This document shows positions 18,717-27,994 of a stretch of 35,311 nt of DNA, in pieces. Positions within the stretch are counted from its first letter, which is position 1, and the number at the start of each line of letters is the position of its first letter. The DNA comes from Tannerellaceae bacterium. Lineage in GTDB: Bacteria > Bacteroidota > Bacteroidia > Bacteroidales > Tannerellaceae. Position numbers and translations under genes: made by a program. The notes below the pieces were generated by a model. That model saw only the letters and a program-made list of their open reading frames with translations, had not been told where the DNA came from and made no database searches. The stretch covers positions 1 through 35,311 of the forward strand of contig JAISZY010000030.1 of assembly GCA_031284375.1 (NCBI GenBank), read 5' to 3'.

Positions 18717-21104
18717 TTACAATCCCCAAAGACGCCCCGTTTGATAGACGACAAACGACACAAGCCATGCCAGCAAACAGGTATATACAACGACAAACAG
18801 TCCCCATTTCCACGAACGGGATTCTTTGGCGATGGCCGTAACCGTGGCGATACAAGGGAAATAAATCAGCACAAACAGCATCAGGCTCAGCGCGGTGAGC
18901 GGCGTAAAAACAGGCGTTCCGTCCGGAGCCGTATCTTGCCGGAGGCGGTGAGTAAGCGTTTGGGTTTCTTCACCGTCCTCATTTCCGGTATATAAAACGC
19001 CCAGTGTGCTGACAACAACTTCTTTTGCCGCCATGCCGGTAAGCAAGCTGACGCTTATCTTCCAATCAAAACCCAGCGGAGCAAGCGCCGGCTGAATCAT
19101 TTGTCCTATCTGCCCGATATAAGAATTTTGCCGGTGAACGGAAGCGTCTTCCTGCTCCGTCCGAAGGGGGAAATATCCCAGAAACCAGATAATAATGGAG
19201 GCCACTAAAATCACGCCGCCCATTTTGCGAAGATATTGTTTCCCCTTTTCCCACATGTGAATCAGGATAGACTTGGCCGTAGGCATACGATAAGGCGGAA
19301 GCTCCATCACAAAGGGAACGTCTTCGTCGCTAAACAGGAAACGTTTGAACACCCTCGCCATAACAACCGCCAGCACGATACCCGTCCCATACAGCGCCAG
19401 CATGACGAGACTTGCCTTCTGTGGGAAAAACGCCGCCGTAAACAAGACATACACCGGCAGGCGGGCGCTGCAACTCATCAGCGGATTAACCAGCATGGTT
19501 ATCATCCGGCTGTTGCGGCTTTCTATCGTACGCGAAGCCATAATAGCCGGCACATTGCAACCAAAGCCCATCACTAAAGGGATGAACGACTTGCCGTGCA
19601 GACCCATTTGGTGCATAATTTTGTCCATAATAAAAGCGGCTCGCGCCATATAACCGGAATCTTCCATAAAGGATATGAAAAAATAAAGTATCAGGATATT
19701 GGGAAGGAAAACAATAACGCCTCCCACACCTCCTATAATCCCATCGGCAAGCAAATCCTTGAGCGGCCCCGCCGACATGTACCGGTTTATCAGCCCCCCC
19801 AGCCAACCGACTACGTTTTCAATCCATTCCATCGGATAAGCCCCCAACCGGAAGGTAGTTTCGAACATCATCCACATGAAAAAGATAAAGATAGGGAAGC
19901 CCAACACTTTGTTGGTCACAAAGAGGTCTATTATCTGCGTACTTTTTATCTCCTGCAATTTACCCGGCTCGAACGTTTCGCGCAAGGCGCCTGCGATAAA
20001 ACCATAACGGGCATTTGTAAAGGACGTTTCACTATCTTCCTTCCATATATTCTCTATCTGCGCCACCCACTCGTCTCGTTCTTGCAACACAAGATCTCCT
20101 CCGGGCAAATTCTTTACGAAGGCCTCCATTTCCGGGTCGCCTTCCAAGAGTTTGATGGCGAGGTAGCGTTTCGACAACCCTTTATCTACAAGACAATTTT
20201 TCTTCAACGACCGCCGGATAAGGGTAATCGCCTTCTCCATATCTTCGCCGTAATAAATATGGATATGACGTGTCACGGGGTCTTCCTCTTCGTAGACTTT
20301 GATGACCCGTTCAAAGAGTTCTTTGATACCGAAACCCGTCTTACCGATAGTAGGCACGATGGGCGCACCCATCATGCGGGCGAGCGATTCGTAGTCGAAC
20401 CTGTCGCCGTGTTTCTGTATGGAATCGTACATATTCAGTGCGATAACCATCCGCATGTCCATATCGATCAGTTGCGTAGTGAGGTATAAATTACGTTCCG
20501 GATTCGAAGCGTCAATCACATTGATAACCACGTCGGGATGTTCTTCGTTCAGATGTTTGCGCACGTAGCGTTCTTCGGGCGAATAAGGCGAGAGAGAATA
20601 CGTTCCCGGCAAATCAACAATCCGGAAGGTATATCCATTCTGCCGGAACACGCCGTCTTTGGCATCTACGGTAACGCCTCCGTAATTGCCCACATGCTCG
20701 TGAGCGCCGGAAGCATGATTAAAGAGCGTGGTTTTCCCGCTGTTCGGATTCCCCACCAAGGCCACATTGATGGTTTTTCCTTTCTCTATTGCAATGGATT
20801 GCAAACGTTCGGACGGCGAGGCGTCGAGGCAAAGAGGGTGGTTTGCGTTTGCCATAGCAAGCGCTTCCTTCTCAAACTCCGAAAGACTTACTATCTCGAT
20901 AAGAGCGGCCTCGCTCCGGCGCAACGACACGTCGTATCCCATTATTTTGTAGTGGATAGGATCTTTCAGCGGAGCGTTTTGAATCACTACGACTTCCTTG
21001 CCCCGGATAAATCCCATTTCGATTATACGTTTACGAAAGCCGCCCCGTCCCGTCACTTTCACGACAATCCCTTTTTCGCCCGTATGGAGTTCTGATAATT
21101 TCAC
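18717..21104 (-). CDS. feoB: Ferrous iron transporter, FeoA-FeoB fusion
   Basis: 795 aa; N-terminal FeoA/SH3-like domain (MKLSELHTGEKGIVVKVTGRGGFRKRIIEMGF), then G-protein motifs GNPNSGKTTLFN and DLPGTYSLSPYSPEE and FeoB transmembrane core. Confidence 0.97.
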   Translation of the reverse strand: MKLSELHTGEKGIVVKVTGRGGFRKRIIEMGFIRGKEVVVIQNAPLKDPIHYKIMGYDVSLRRSEAALIEIVSLSEFEKEALAMANANHPLCLDASPSERLQSIAIEKGKTINVALVGNPNSGKTTLFNHASGAHEHVGNYGGVTVDAKDGVFRQNGYTFRIVDLPGTYSLSPYSPEERYVRKHLNEEHPDVVINVIDASNPERNLYLTTQLIDMDMRMVIALNMYDSIQKHGDRFDYESLARMMGAPIVPTIGKTGFGIKELFERVIKVYEEEDPVTRHIHIYYGEDMEKAITLIRRSLKKNCLVDKGLSKRYLAIKLLEGDPEMEAFVKNLPGGDLVLQERDEWVAQIENIWKEDSETSFTNARYGFIAGALRETFEPGKLQEIKSTQIIDLFVTNKVLGFPIFIFFMWMMFETTFRLGAYPMEWIENVVGWLGGLINRYMSAGPLKDLLADGIIGGVGGVIVFLPNILILYFFISFMEDSGYMARAAFIMDKIMHQMGLHGKSFIPLVMGFGCNVPAIMASRTIESRNSRMITMLVNPLMSCSARLPVYVLFTAAFFPQKASLVMLALYGTGIVLAVVMARVFKRFLFSDEDVPFVMELPPYRMPTAKSILIHMWEKGKQYLRKMGGVILVASIIIWFLGYFPLRTEQEDASVHRQNSYIGQIGQMIQPALAPLGFDWKISVSLLTGMAAKEVVVSTLGVLYTGNEDGEETQTLTHRLRQDTAPDGTPVFTPLTALSLMLFVLIYFPCIATVTAIAKESRSWKWGLFVVVYTCLLAWLVSFVVYQTGRLWGL

Positions 21105-21127
21105 GTTGTATTTTACTGATTAGGCCT

Positions 21128-21177
21128 CAAAGATACAATATAGTACATCTACATTCAAATACCTATACGTAGGTATT
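21128..21177 (-). promoter_or_regulatory. Putative feoAB promoter with adjoining palindromic operator
   Basis: Minus strand: TTTG (21156-21159), 20 nt, TATCTTTG (21128-21135); plus-strand palindrome AATACCTA-TACG-TAGGTATT at 21158-21177 overlaps the -33 box. Confidence 0.65.
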
Positions 21178-21247
21178 ATTTTCCTTCCGATTTCGTTGGG
21201 TAATGGTATATTTTCGTTAGTTTTGCTGCCGATAAAACGAATAAGTT

Positions 21248-21748
21248 ATGAGAAAACAGATTGCATTTATTTCCATCCTTTCGGTAGCGCTGATACTCCT
21301 TGGCGGATGCCGGAAAAGCCTCAAAGATTTTAGTTTCTATTATACGATAGAGAGCGTGAACAACTACAAGCTGGCCCTTACCCTCGGCAGCGATAAAACG
21401 TACAAGATAGAGCAGTACAACTATTTTATGGACAATCATGCCAACCGGCAAGCCCCCATCATAACCGAAGGCGCCATAACGGACCGGGAATACGACGAAG
21501 TGGTAAAACACCTCTCAGCCTGCAACTTTTTCCGTATGAAAGACACTTACGGATTCGACAAAGAATCAACGGAAGACGCCACGGCGAACATTCTCTATCA
21601 AATCACCTTCCGGACCGGAGGAAAAGAAAAATACATCTCGATACGAAACAGCGACAGCAATCTTTTCCCCGAACCTTTTATTCATCTGCTGAAATATACG
21701 AGCAACTTCCTCAGCGCCCATTCCCCGGCAAAAGGACAAGAGCAGTAA
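21248..21748 (+). CDS. Hypothetical lipoprotein
   Basis: 166 aa; lipobox LILLGGC; promoter-like TTG-N19-TAGTTTTG (21196-21225) upstream. Confidence 0.75.
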   Translation: MRKQIAFISILSVALILLGGCRKSLKDFSFYYTIESVNNYKLALTLGSDKTYKIEQYNYFMDNHANRQAPIITEGAITDREYDEVVKHLSACNFFRMKDTYGFDKESTEDATANILYQITFRTGGKEKYISIRNSDSNLFPEPFIHLLKYTSNFLSAHSPAKGQEQ

Positions 21749-21769
21749 TCTTCCGGATGTATTTCCCTT

Positions 21770-22447
21770 TCAAAGGGCCTTACCCGTATATTCGTCTACC
21801 GTATAATTAAGGAAGCGCGTAAAGGGGAGCAAAACTTCAAAGCAAGCGGCAGCCTGTTCTATCCAGTCTTTTTGGGAAAAGAAACTATCCGGTTTACTTG
21901 CACTTACGCAAAAATCTTTATGCCGGATGATTTCTCCGTATTCAAAATCCAACGGAAAGCCGGCCGGCATACGCTTTAATGTCTCCCCTTCCAGTCCGGG
22001 GTAAAGCGCATGAAAAGAAGGATTCTTCAAAATAGCAACAAACTCGTCGATATGGTCGTATATATCCTGCCTCACCATCTTGAGAAGCTTAGGTTGCGGC
22101 ATCCACAAGCCCCCCGACAAGAAACAATTACCCGGTTCCAGATGCAGATAATATCCGCTACGCTCGCTATTTCTGCCACCCTGCGCTGCGATATAAGCGC
22201 CAAAATGTGTTTTGTATGGTAATTTATTAGGCGAGAAACGAATATCCCGATAGATGCGAAACATACACCCTTTCACCTCCACGCCGGCAATCTCCGGGTC
22301 GAAAAGAGCAATACGGTTTATCAACTGCTGAACAATATCTACATGCCCCTTCCGTAAGGCCTCGTATCGTTCTTTGTTTTCGCGGAACCATTCTCTATCG
22401 TTATTCTGTTCCAGCTCTCTCAAAAATGTAAGAATACGTGCTACCAT
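21770..22447 (-). CDS. DUF2461 family protein
   Basis: 225 aa; FLRELEQNNDREWFRENKERYE...FRIYRDIRFSPNKLPYKTHFGAYIA is family-typical. Confidence 0.92.
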   Translation of the reverse strand: MVARILTFLRELEQNNDREWFRENKERYEALRKGHVDIVQQLINRIALFDPEIAGVEVKGCMFRIYRDIRFSPNKLPYKTHFGAYIAAQGGRNSERSGYYLHLEPGNCFLSGGLWMPQPKLLKMVRQDIYDHIDEFVAILKNPSFHALYPGLEGETLKRMPAGFPLDFEYGEIIRHKDFCVSASKPDSFFSQKDWIEQAAACFEVLLPFTRFLNYTVDEYTGKAL

Positions 22448-22508
22448 TTGTTGTTCTGTTAATGTATTTTTAGCTCCACGGCGAAACCACTCTTCGCTTG
22501 ATTATTCT

Positions 22509-23339
22509 TCAATAACGAATTTGAATCGCCATAGTTTCCGCTCCGGACCTTTGGATGGAAACGGAAACGGGGAATCCTTCCGGACTATAGTTGTAGATAT
22601 AGGTCAAGACCTCATGCCTGTCGTTCAATTCGTCTTCTATGGTTGCTTCTACAAGGTTGTTCGTATGGCCGAAAAAGAGCGCATGGTACGTTCCAAGTGC
22701 ATAATAACGTTCGTGGTTCCAGTAAGTATAAAGCCATATCGGGCAGTCTATTTGGCTCATAATGCCGGGAGCGTTGTCGTACCGGTACGTATAGGTCGCC
22801 ACTACTTCCGAAGTTTCGATACGGCAGGTTTCTTTCTTCAGCAACTGCTTTGTCGAAGTGTCCCACGTAAAGAGCGTGTAGTATTCGCCCTCGCGAACTT
22901 TTGTAATCACCCCTCCTCCGCCTATGGAGTAGATGCCTGCTTCCGTAATTTTTATGGGGAAATCCTCGGCGTCGAGTTCGATTTCATTCATACGAGAACT
23001 ATCGAGTGCAGGTTCTCCACCGCTTTCAACCGTGATTTTCCGTTCTCCTGTCTTTTGGAATCTTTGGTAGGCAGTACCGTCTGCCATTCTCGGATCTGTT
23101 GGCCGGTACGACAGACCGGACAACTCGCCGCCTTCGTAGTCAAACTCAATAGTTGAACCGGAACCGCTTTCTGTAATCCGGAGCAGTCGGTCATCCTGGT
23201 AGGAAAAAGATACGGCCGTATTGTCGCTACACGTAATTTTGTCGGGTTTGCCGGACAATCGGATGCTTTCGTCCTTATTGCACGCAAGCGTTCCGACCAA
23301 CAGGATAACGAATAAGAAATAAAAGGATATCTTTTGCAT
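22509..23339 (-). CDS. Hypothetical lipoprotein, DUF4595-like
   Basis: 276 aa; lipobox LLVGTLAC; repeated Y/F-rich beta-strand pattern (SFSYQDDRLLRITESGSGSTIEFDYEGGELSGLSY). Confidence 0.65.
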   Translation of the reverse strand: MQKISFYFLFVILLVGTLACNKDESIRLSGKPDKITCSDNTAVSFSYQDDRLLRITESGSGSTIEFDYEGGELSGLSYRPTDPRMADGTAYQRFQKTGERKITVESGGEPALDSSRMNEIELDAEDFPIKITEAGIYSIGGGGVITKVREGEYYTLFTWDTSTKQLLKKETCRIETSEVVATYTYRYDNAPGIMSQIDCPIWLYTYWNHERYYALGTYHALFFGHTNNLVEATIEDELNDRHEVLTYIYNYSPEGFPVSVSIQRSGAETMAIQIRY

Positions 23340-23370
23340 GTTTGTATATGTTAGGTATAGAAGAAAAAAA

Positions 23371-23399
23371 GGGGATGTTGATTCATTTTCAACACCCCC
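23371..23399 (-). terminator. Rho-independent terminator of rpmE2
   Basis: Minus strand GGGGGTGTTGA-loop-TCAACATCCCC followed by TTTTTTTCTTC, just after the rpmE2 stop. Confidence 0.9.
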
Positions 23400-23405
23400 C
23401 TTTTA

Positions 23406-23660
23406 TTATTTCTTGTTTCGATTGCCGTAACGGCTCATAAACTTATCAACACGTCCCGCGGTATCTACCAGTTTGGATTTACCGGTATAAAACGGGTGAG
23501 AAGTGTTGGAAATCTCTATCTTCACCAACGGATAGGTAACCCCATCCAATTCAATGGTTTCTCGGGCATTGATGGTAGAACGAGTGATAAATACATCGTC
23601 GTTGGACATATCTTTGAATACCACCGGACGATAGTTGTTAGGATGAATTCCTGCTTTCAT
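23406..23660 (-). CDS. rpmE2: 50S ribosomal protein L31 type B
   Basis: 84 aa; [30 protein letters not shown]...[23 protein letters not shown]; no CxxC zinc motif. Confidence 0.96.
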   Translation of the reverse strand: MKAGIHPNNYRPVVFKDMSNDDVFITRSTINARETIELDGVTYPLVKIEISNTSHPFYTGKSKLVDTAGRVDKFMSRYGNRNKK

Positions 23661-23718
23661 TGCTTGTATGTATTTTAATTTGTATTCTTAATTGTCTTAT
23701 AACCAACAAATCGGGTGG

Positions 23719-23749
23719 CAAAGATAGAAAATATCTCTAAGTCGGCAAA
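23719..23749 (-). promoter_or_regulatory. Putative rpmE2 promoter
   Basis: Minus strand TTTG (23746-23749), 19 nt, TATCTTTG (23719-23726). Confidence 0.6.
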
Positions 23750-23764
23750 AAAATAAATTACTTT

Positions 23765-24177
23765 TTATTTCTCAGTGATACCCATTCGCAACATGGAAGT
23801 GTATTTATCAGGTTGCACGCCATACCTTATGTTATAGCCGGTATATTCATTACTGCCTGTCCATTTGATAATGACGGAACGTGTATCCGAATAATCTCTT
23901 CCTGCTGTAAAAGGCACATCATCGGCAGGCGCTTTGCCGGTTCGATAAACGTATCCACAAATTCCCACTCCAGCAAATCCTTAGAGCGCCAATAGCCTCC
24001 ACTCATCGAAGCAAAGAGGTAGTATCGGTCTTTAAACCAAACTACGGTAGGGTCGGCCGCTTCACGACGCGCAGGCTCCGACGGCTGGAACTTATAATTC
24101 AAATCCGTTCTTTCTGTTGGGGCATTGCAGGCAACCCAAGCATCAGGGAAGTTCCCTTCGTAGCATACGGAAACCAT
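23765..24177 (-). pseudogene. Decayed glycoside hydrolase remnant (five-bladed propeller/GH43-like) with internal deletion and frameshift
   Basis: One frame reads DLNYKFQPSEPARREAADPTVVWFKDRYYLFASMSGGYWRSKDLLEWEFV (N-terminal-like); another frame reads YVYRTGKAPADDVPFTAGRDYSDTRSVIIKWTGSNEYTGYNIRYGVQPDKY (C-terminal-like); they abut near 23955-23975. Confidence 0.75.
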
Positions 24178-24250
24178 CCCGGAACCTCTTCCCTTCTTCC
24201 CTTATTGGCGCACTCGAAATAAGGTACCCTGCGAGGGTTCGTAAGGACGG

Positions 24251-27200
24251 TTACTTCCCTGAAACCGGAGTGATTGTCACCGTTCTTTCATACGCCTGGG
24301 GATAGACCCGATAGGCGGGGAGAATGGAACGGGCTGTGCAGCCTACGCCGGAAGTGGCATAATCTAAGTTGAACGTTATACCGTCTGCCTCCTGCAACTG
24401 ATAGGTGTACATGGCCTTGGTAAGATGGTCCGTCGTAAAGGGATAGGCGTTGAAATTGAAGAGTTCGTTCACTCTGAATTGCAGGCCTGCGCCGTTTGCG
24501 TCGGTGAGCGTTACGTGGTAATTGTCGGTTCTCAAGCCATAATCCTGGGGGATGAGGTAGGGTTCGTACATCTCGGCTACGGTAGAGGTATAGAGGCCTG
24601 TTTTGTATCCCGTTTTGCGATCGGGATAATTTTCCTGCGGCCCTCTTCCGTACCATTCCACCCGGCTGAGGGATTTGTTTACCATAAGCGTCAGTCCGAT
24701 GCGCGGCAACCAGAGCGGCATCCTTCCCTGAGGCAATACCTGGTGGCGGAGGGTGATTTCTCCGTCTCCGTCGATAACGTAATCGTACAGTTCTTCAAAA
24801 CCGTTGCTTTGCGCTCCCCGGATGTAGAGGTCTCTGTTTTCTACGGTAGAGCTGCCCGTCAGACAGATATTGCGCACGCTGAGGCGCACTTTCCCATTCG
24901 CTTCGAAGGCCTCGGCAGAGAGCGGAATCCGCGTAAGGGCGTCGATGCCGGCGGAATAAAATTCGGTGGCTACCTGTCTTCCATAACCGGTTTTCCAGTT
25001 CGAGGAACGTGCATTGTACGAATTCCATTCGTCTTGTTCGTTCGCCAGCGGCGCCCGCCATACATTCAGGCGAAGGGGTTCGCGCAGCATCTCCGTTCCC
25101 TTGTAAAGGATGGATAGCAGCATCCCGTCCGGGCTAAATGTATAGGTAAAGTCCTTGCCCGAAGCGCTTATCCCGGCAGAGGTTTGCTGCAAACGGGCTA
25201 CGGAGGTTTTCTTTTCCACCGGTTCGGGCGCTTTGTACCAGGGGAGATCCATTTGTTCCCAGGCTACTTCGTGGCCGGCGGAAGCCCAGGGCGTATCCTG
25301 TTTCAGAGACGAATGGATGCAGAGCCGGTATCGCACGCCGGGCTGAATGTCCCGGGGGCGGAAGGCGTAGGGGATTTGGATCATTTTCTTGCTCAGCGGG
25401 AGAACATCCGGCGCGAGGTCGCCGCTTTGCAGGATTTGGCCGTCGGCCCACAGCTCCCACCGGGTTTTGTACTGCGATGCGTTGGTAAAATGATTCCGGT
25501 TCCATACCTCCACCTCTCCGCTTTCGGCATCCAAGAGCCGGAAGGCAAGCGGCTGAACGGTTTTCTTCATCTGCCATACTTCGGGCTGCACCCGGCGGTC
25601 GGGCCAGATACTTCCGTAGGTACGCGCTCCAATGCCGTAGCTAAAGAAGGAACCATCGTTGCGTTCCTGCTCAAAGTCGAGCCAGAGTACGGCCTTGTCA
25701 GGGCTTAGACTCCCCGGCTGAAGAGCTTCGGCAAATATGCCTACATTATCTATCTGCGCGTCGCAGATATAAACGTTGGTTTCCTGTCCGTGGATTTCGG
25801 CATTTCGCCCGATATTCACCGGGTAGGGGAAGTTTTGGATGTGTCCGGCGGCCTGTCCCTGCGCCTTGAGTTGGCCGTCTATGTAGAGCTGCATGGTTTG
25901 GCCGTTGTAGGTAGCCGTTAGTTGATGCCAATGTTCTTCCCAGTTGGCCGGCAGAGGCATACGTATTCTATATGCCTTGGAAGTATAGATATAAAATTCG
26001 AGCGAGTCCTTCCCCCTTTGCTGGAGACCGAACTGATAACTTCCCTTGGTGATGAGCGAGCCGCAACTGCTGATTAGTTTCCTCGGAAAGACCTCGCAAG
26101 CGAGCGTAAGCTTATCGCCGTTGATTTCCACATTCTGCTGCCGGTATACTTCCACCCACTGGTCGTGTCCGTTCAGGTCGAGCGCCTGGTTTTTATCTCT
26201 TTTTATCAGGCGGGCATTCCCCATCAGGTGGGCGGGAGTATGATAGGGCGAGAGATCCCGGATGGAGCGGATGGGTTCGGATATCCCGGTGCTGACAAAG
26301 TCCCAAATGGCTCCGCCCATCGTTCTCGGATGTGCGTAGATAACTCTCCAATAGTCGTCCATCCCTCCTCCGCCATTGCCGGCTACCGACAAGTATTCGT
26401 CCATGAAGGAAGGACGTAGTTCGGAACTATCGGGCGAAAGCCCTACCTGGGCTTCCAGTTCCATGGGCAGGGGATAGCGGGGGCCGATGATTTCTTCGGC
26501 CGGATGGGCAAAGGCGTTTCCTCCGTACATCCAGGAGCGGGTTGGGTCGTATGCGCGTCCTTCCTTTATTACTTCGGCAATATTGAATCCCTCTCCGCTT
26601 TCATTTCCTGCGCTCCAGAACAAGACGGAAGGATGGTTCCTGTCTCTCAACACCATTTGCCTGACCCGCTCGCGATACATCTCCGTATATTCCGACCGGT
26701 TGGATACGTATTGCGTGGCATGCGCTTCCACGCCGGCCTCGTCTATGACGTAGAGTCCGTAGATGTCCGCCAATTCCAGATACTTGTTTACCGGCGGATA
26801 ATGCGAGGTTCGCACGGCATTGAAATTAAATTGTTTCAGAATGGCGAAGTCCTTGCGGATAGTTTCTTCGTCCATCACATGTCCCAAACGCGGGTGTTGC
26901 ATGTGCGAATTTTGGGCGTTCACCTTGACAGGCGCTCCGTTCAGGTAGAAGACCTCTCCCCGTATTTCCGTTTCCTTGAATCCGATGGCTATTTCGGCTC
27001 TGTCTACTTCCTGATTCCCGGCTGTGGTTAATTGCATTTGCAGGGTATAGAGCGTAGGCGTTTCGGCCGTCCATTTGCCGGGGTTGTTTACAGGCCGGGA
27101 CAGCGCTACTTCCTCTTTGTCCGAGAGGATGGAAAAGGGATTCGTTTCCCATTCGTCCACGAGTTGTTTCTGCTCGTCCAGCAAACGAACGTTCAGTTTG

Positions 27201-27994
27201 AAGGCATCCGGCGTTGCCGGCGCTCCGGCATATTTTTTCACGCAGGCTTTGAGTTTTAAGAGAGCGTGGGTATAGGTATCGTCCAGGTCGGTCGTTACCT
27301 GCCAGTCGAACAGCCGGACAGGAGGAGCGGCATAGACCCATACGTCGTCGAAGATACCCGCCAGTCGCCAGTAATCCTGTCCTTCCAGGTAGTAGCCGTC
27401 CGAATATTTGGTTACACATACGGCCAGCGTATTTTTTCCGGCTTTCAGATAAGGAGTGATACGGTATTCGGAAGGCTCCTGCCCTCCTTCGTTATATCCC
27501 ACTTCCTGTCCGTTTATCCAGACAAAGGAAGCGGAAGCCACTTTTTCGAAACGCAGAAAGACCTCCTTCCCTTTCCACGAAGGAGGCAACGAAAAGGTTT
27601 TCCGGTAAGCTCCCGTAGGATTATATTCTCGCGGAACGAACGGCGGGTTGGCCTTGAAAGGGGCATGAACGTTACGAAAAAGTTTATCGCCATAGCCGTA
27701 CATTTCCCAGTTGGACGGCACCGGGAGAGAAGCCCATGCTTTATCGTTAAACGTTTCGAGGTAAAAATTCCGGGGGATTTCTTCCGGAGTATTTGTTTGG
27801 AAGAATTTCCAATCCCCGTTCAGCAACAGATGCTCATTGGGGATATAATAGGCACGTCCTTCCTCCTGGTTTGTTTCAAATACCGACGTATTCTCGATGT
27901 AGCGGTAGATATCCTCCAGGAAAGGCGTTTGCTGGGCAAAGCCCGATGCGGCCAACAGGCAGAAGGCCGCAAGCAGGGAGATAGGTGTTTTCAT
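24251..27994 (-). CDS. GH2 family glycosidase (beta-galactosidase-like) with an inserted LamG-like domain
   Basis: 1247 aa, signal peptide; GH2 sandwich domain, HPSVLFWSAGNESGEG acid/base region, FMDEYLSVAGNGGGG nucleophile-like region, C-terminal Bgal_small-like domain; LamG-like segment within. Confidence 0.93.
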   Translation of the reverse strand: MKTPISLLAAFCLLAASGFAQQTPFLEDIYRYIENTSVFETNQEEGRAYYIPNEHLLLNGDWKFFQTNTPEEIPRNFYLETFNDKAWASLPVPSNWEMYGYGDKLFRNVHAPFKANPPFVPREYNPTGAYRKTFSLPPSWKGKEVFLRFEKVASASFVWINGQEVGYNEGGQEPSEYRITPYLKAGKNTLAVCVTKYSDGYYLEGQDYWRLAGIFDDVWVYAAPPVRLFDWQVTTDLDDTYTHALLKLKACVKKYAGAPATPDAFKLNVRLLDEQKQLVDEWETNPFSILSDKEEVALSRPVNNPGKWTAETPTLYTLQMQLTTAGNQEVDRAEIAIGFKETEIRGEVFYLNGAPVKVNAQNSHMQHPRLGHVMDEETIRKDFAILKQFNFNAVRTSHYPPVNKYLELADIYGLYVIDEAGVEAHATQYVSNRSEYTEMYRERVRQMVLRDRNHPSVLFWSAGNESGEGFNIAEVIKEGRAYDPTRSWMYGGNAFAHPAEEIIGPRYPLPMELEAQVGLSPDSSELRPSFMDEYLSVAGNGGGGMDDYWRVIYAHPRTMGGAIWDFVSTGISEPIRSIRDLSPYHTPAHLMGNARLIKRDKNQALDLNGHDQWVEVYRQQNVEINGDKLTLACEVFPRKLISSCGSLITKGSYQFGLQQRGKDSLEFYIYTSKAYRIRMPLPANWEEHWHQLTATYNGQTMQLYIDGQLKAQGQAAGHIQNFPYPVNIGRNAEIHGQETNVYICDAQIDNVGIFAEALQPGSLSPDKAVLWLDFEQERNDGSFFSYGIGARTYGSIWPDRRVQPEVWQMKKTVQPLAFRLLDAESGEVEVWNRNHFTNASQYKTRWELWADGQILQSGDLAPDVLPLSKKMIQIPYAFRPRDIQPGVRYRLCIHSSLKQDTPWASAGHEVAWEQMDLPWYKAPEPVEKKTSVARLQQTSAGISASGKDFTYTFSPDGMLLSILYKGTEMLREPLRLNVWRAPLANEQDEWNSYNARSSNWKTGYGRQVATEFYSAGIDALTRIPLSAEAFEANGKVRLSVRNICLTGSSTVENRDLYIRGAQSNGFEELYDYVIDGDGEITLRHQVLPQGRMPLWLPRIGLTLMVNKSLSRVEWYGRGPQENYPDRKTGYKTGLYTSTVAEMYEPYLIPQDYGLRTDNYHVTLTDANGAGLQFRVNELFNFNAYPFTTDHLTKAMYTYQLQEADGITFNLDYATSGVGCTARSILPAYRVYPQAYERTVTITPVSGK

